This document shows, in pieces, positions 5,981-6,557 of a DNA stretch of 6,557 nt; position 1 is the stretch's first letter; the number at the start of each line of letters is the position of its first letter. Origin of the DNA: JBBRMY01 sp038230595 (lineage in GTDB: Bacteria > Bacteroidota > Ignavibacteria > Tepidaquicellales > Tepidaquicellaceae); assembly GCA_038230595.1 (NCBI GenBank), contig JBBRMY010000136.1, forward strand, positions 1 through 6,557, read 5' to 3'. Below the pieces are notes generated by a model that was not told the origin of the DNA, searched no databases, and saw only the letters and a list, made by a program, of their open reading frames with translations. The translations under genes and the position numbers were made by a program.

Positions 5981-6557
5981 TTAATCTTTTAAGCATCTGA
6001 TTGATATGCCACATCTCTTATCGATATGAAATTGCGGAGCTGCCTGATCAAAATAATTTACACCACGAAGAAAGACTTCGCTATCGACACCTTCAGTTGT
6101 TGACCAAAATTTTCCTTTTTCACTTATGTCATCAAATAATCCACTTTCATCCCTGATTCCGCCGGGCAATGCAGTAAAACCGCTTTGGTTATCAGCCAAA
6201 TAATTAGGCTTCTTCCATAGTGTAGTATCTTTAAGCCTTTGACCTGCATTATTTTCTCCTGCTAAATAATCTACAAGGTTTTTCCACTCCTCATCGCTTG
6301 GTATATGCCAGCCTTCAGGTGCTAATCCCCTTTTATCAGTTACAGCATACCAGTTATAAAGTTTTCCGTAGGTCTTACCATTCTTCGTGTCATTATTATA
6401 ATAACACCAGGCTCCTGTGTTAAGATTTTTCCAGTCCTCCGGGCTTTGAACCTGTGGGATAACGTCTCCGTTCCTGTAATGCTCAGTATTAAGGTTGTCC
6501 GCCAGCCATTCCTGAGTATTTATTTTTACAAACCGATATGCATTACCATCTTTATCC
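5981..6557 (-). CDS. FISUMP-domain protein (5' partial)
   Basis: The frame is open without a stop from the right window edge to the TAA at 5981-5983, giving 191 visible residues and no internal Met, so the true start is outside the window and any short reading frame starting at the TTG at 6199 is an artefact. The sequence matches the Fibrobacter succinogenes major paralogous domain (TIGR02145) end to end: DKDGNAYRFVKINTQEWLAD at the edge, NTGAWCYYNND (46-56 of the visible part), YGKLYNWYAV (63-72), LAPEGWHIPSDEEW (78-91), SGFTALPGGIRDESG (125-139), FWSTTE (150-155) and ISIRCLKD (184-191). These proteins are usually exported or surface-linked in FCB-group bacteria, often as lipoproteins; the molecular function is unknown. 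Any signal sequence or additional domain would lie beyond the edge. It sits 9 bases upstream of the decarboxylase-like gene. Confidence 0.9.
   Translation of the reverse strand, partial: DKDGNAYRFVKINTQEWLADNLNTEHYRNGDVIPQVQSPEDWKNLNTGAWCYYNNDTKNGKTYGKLYNWYAVTDKRGLAPEGWHIPSDEEWKNLVDYLAGENNAGQRLKDTTLWKKPNYLADNQSGFTALPGGIRDESGLFDDISEKGKFWSTTEGVDSEVFLRGVNYFDQAAPQFHIDKRCGISIRCLKD

Overview
The window is AT-rich bacterial chromosomal DNA in two blocks that face each other. The left block (1-5020, + strand) is a tight lysine/diaminopimelate operon: lysC (5' end cut by the window edge), dapB, dapA, dapD and a lysA-like gene. The stop of lysC touches the ATG of dapB, gaps of 5 and 15 bases follow, and dapD and lysA overlap by 4 bases (ATGA). 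The right block (5327-6557, - strand) holds a two-domain carboxymuconolactone-decarboxylase-like protein and, upstream of it, the C-terminal part of a FISUMP-domain protein that runs off the right edge. Both blocks end at a 306-base convergent intergenic region (5021-5326).

The operon runs from aspartate to the cell-wall and lysine branch. LysC phosphorylates aspartate; Asd (not in the window) makes the semialdehyde; DapA condenses it with pyruvate; DapB reduces the product; DapD succinylates tetrahydrodipicolinate. DapC, DapE and DapF, needed to reach meso-DAP in the succinylase route, are not here. The last gene would decarboxylate meso-DAP to lysine. LysC has two C-terminal ACT domains like E. 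coli LysC, so lysine feedback is likely.

The organism is probably from the Bacteroidota/Ignavibacteriota/Fibrobacterota (FCB) group. The evidence is low GC, weak or absent Shine-Dalgarno sequences, two TTG starts (dapD and the decarboxylase-like gene) and a FISUMP domain, which is typical of Fibrobacter and relatives. This placement is an inference.

I saw no clearly new defence, mobile or RNA system. The points most worth a second look are: (1) the lysA-position gene, whose motifs resemble BtrK/exosortase-associated fold-III PLP decarboxylases more than classical DAP decarboxylase; (2) DapD, in which the residue aligned with the E. coli/mycobacterial catalytic Glu189 appears to be Gly; (3) a 19/20-identical direct repeat with a partial copy between, at about 30-base spacing, and a perfect 16-base palindrome, all in a convergent intergenic region where promoters are not expected.
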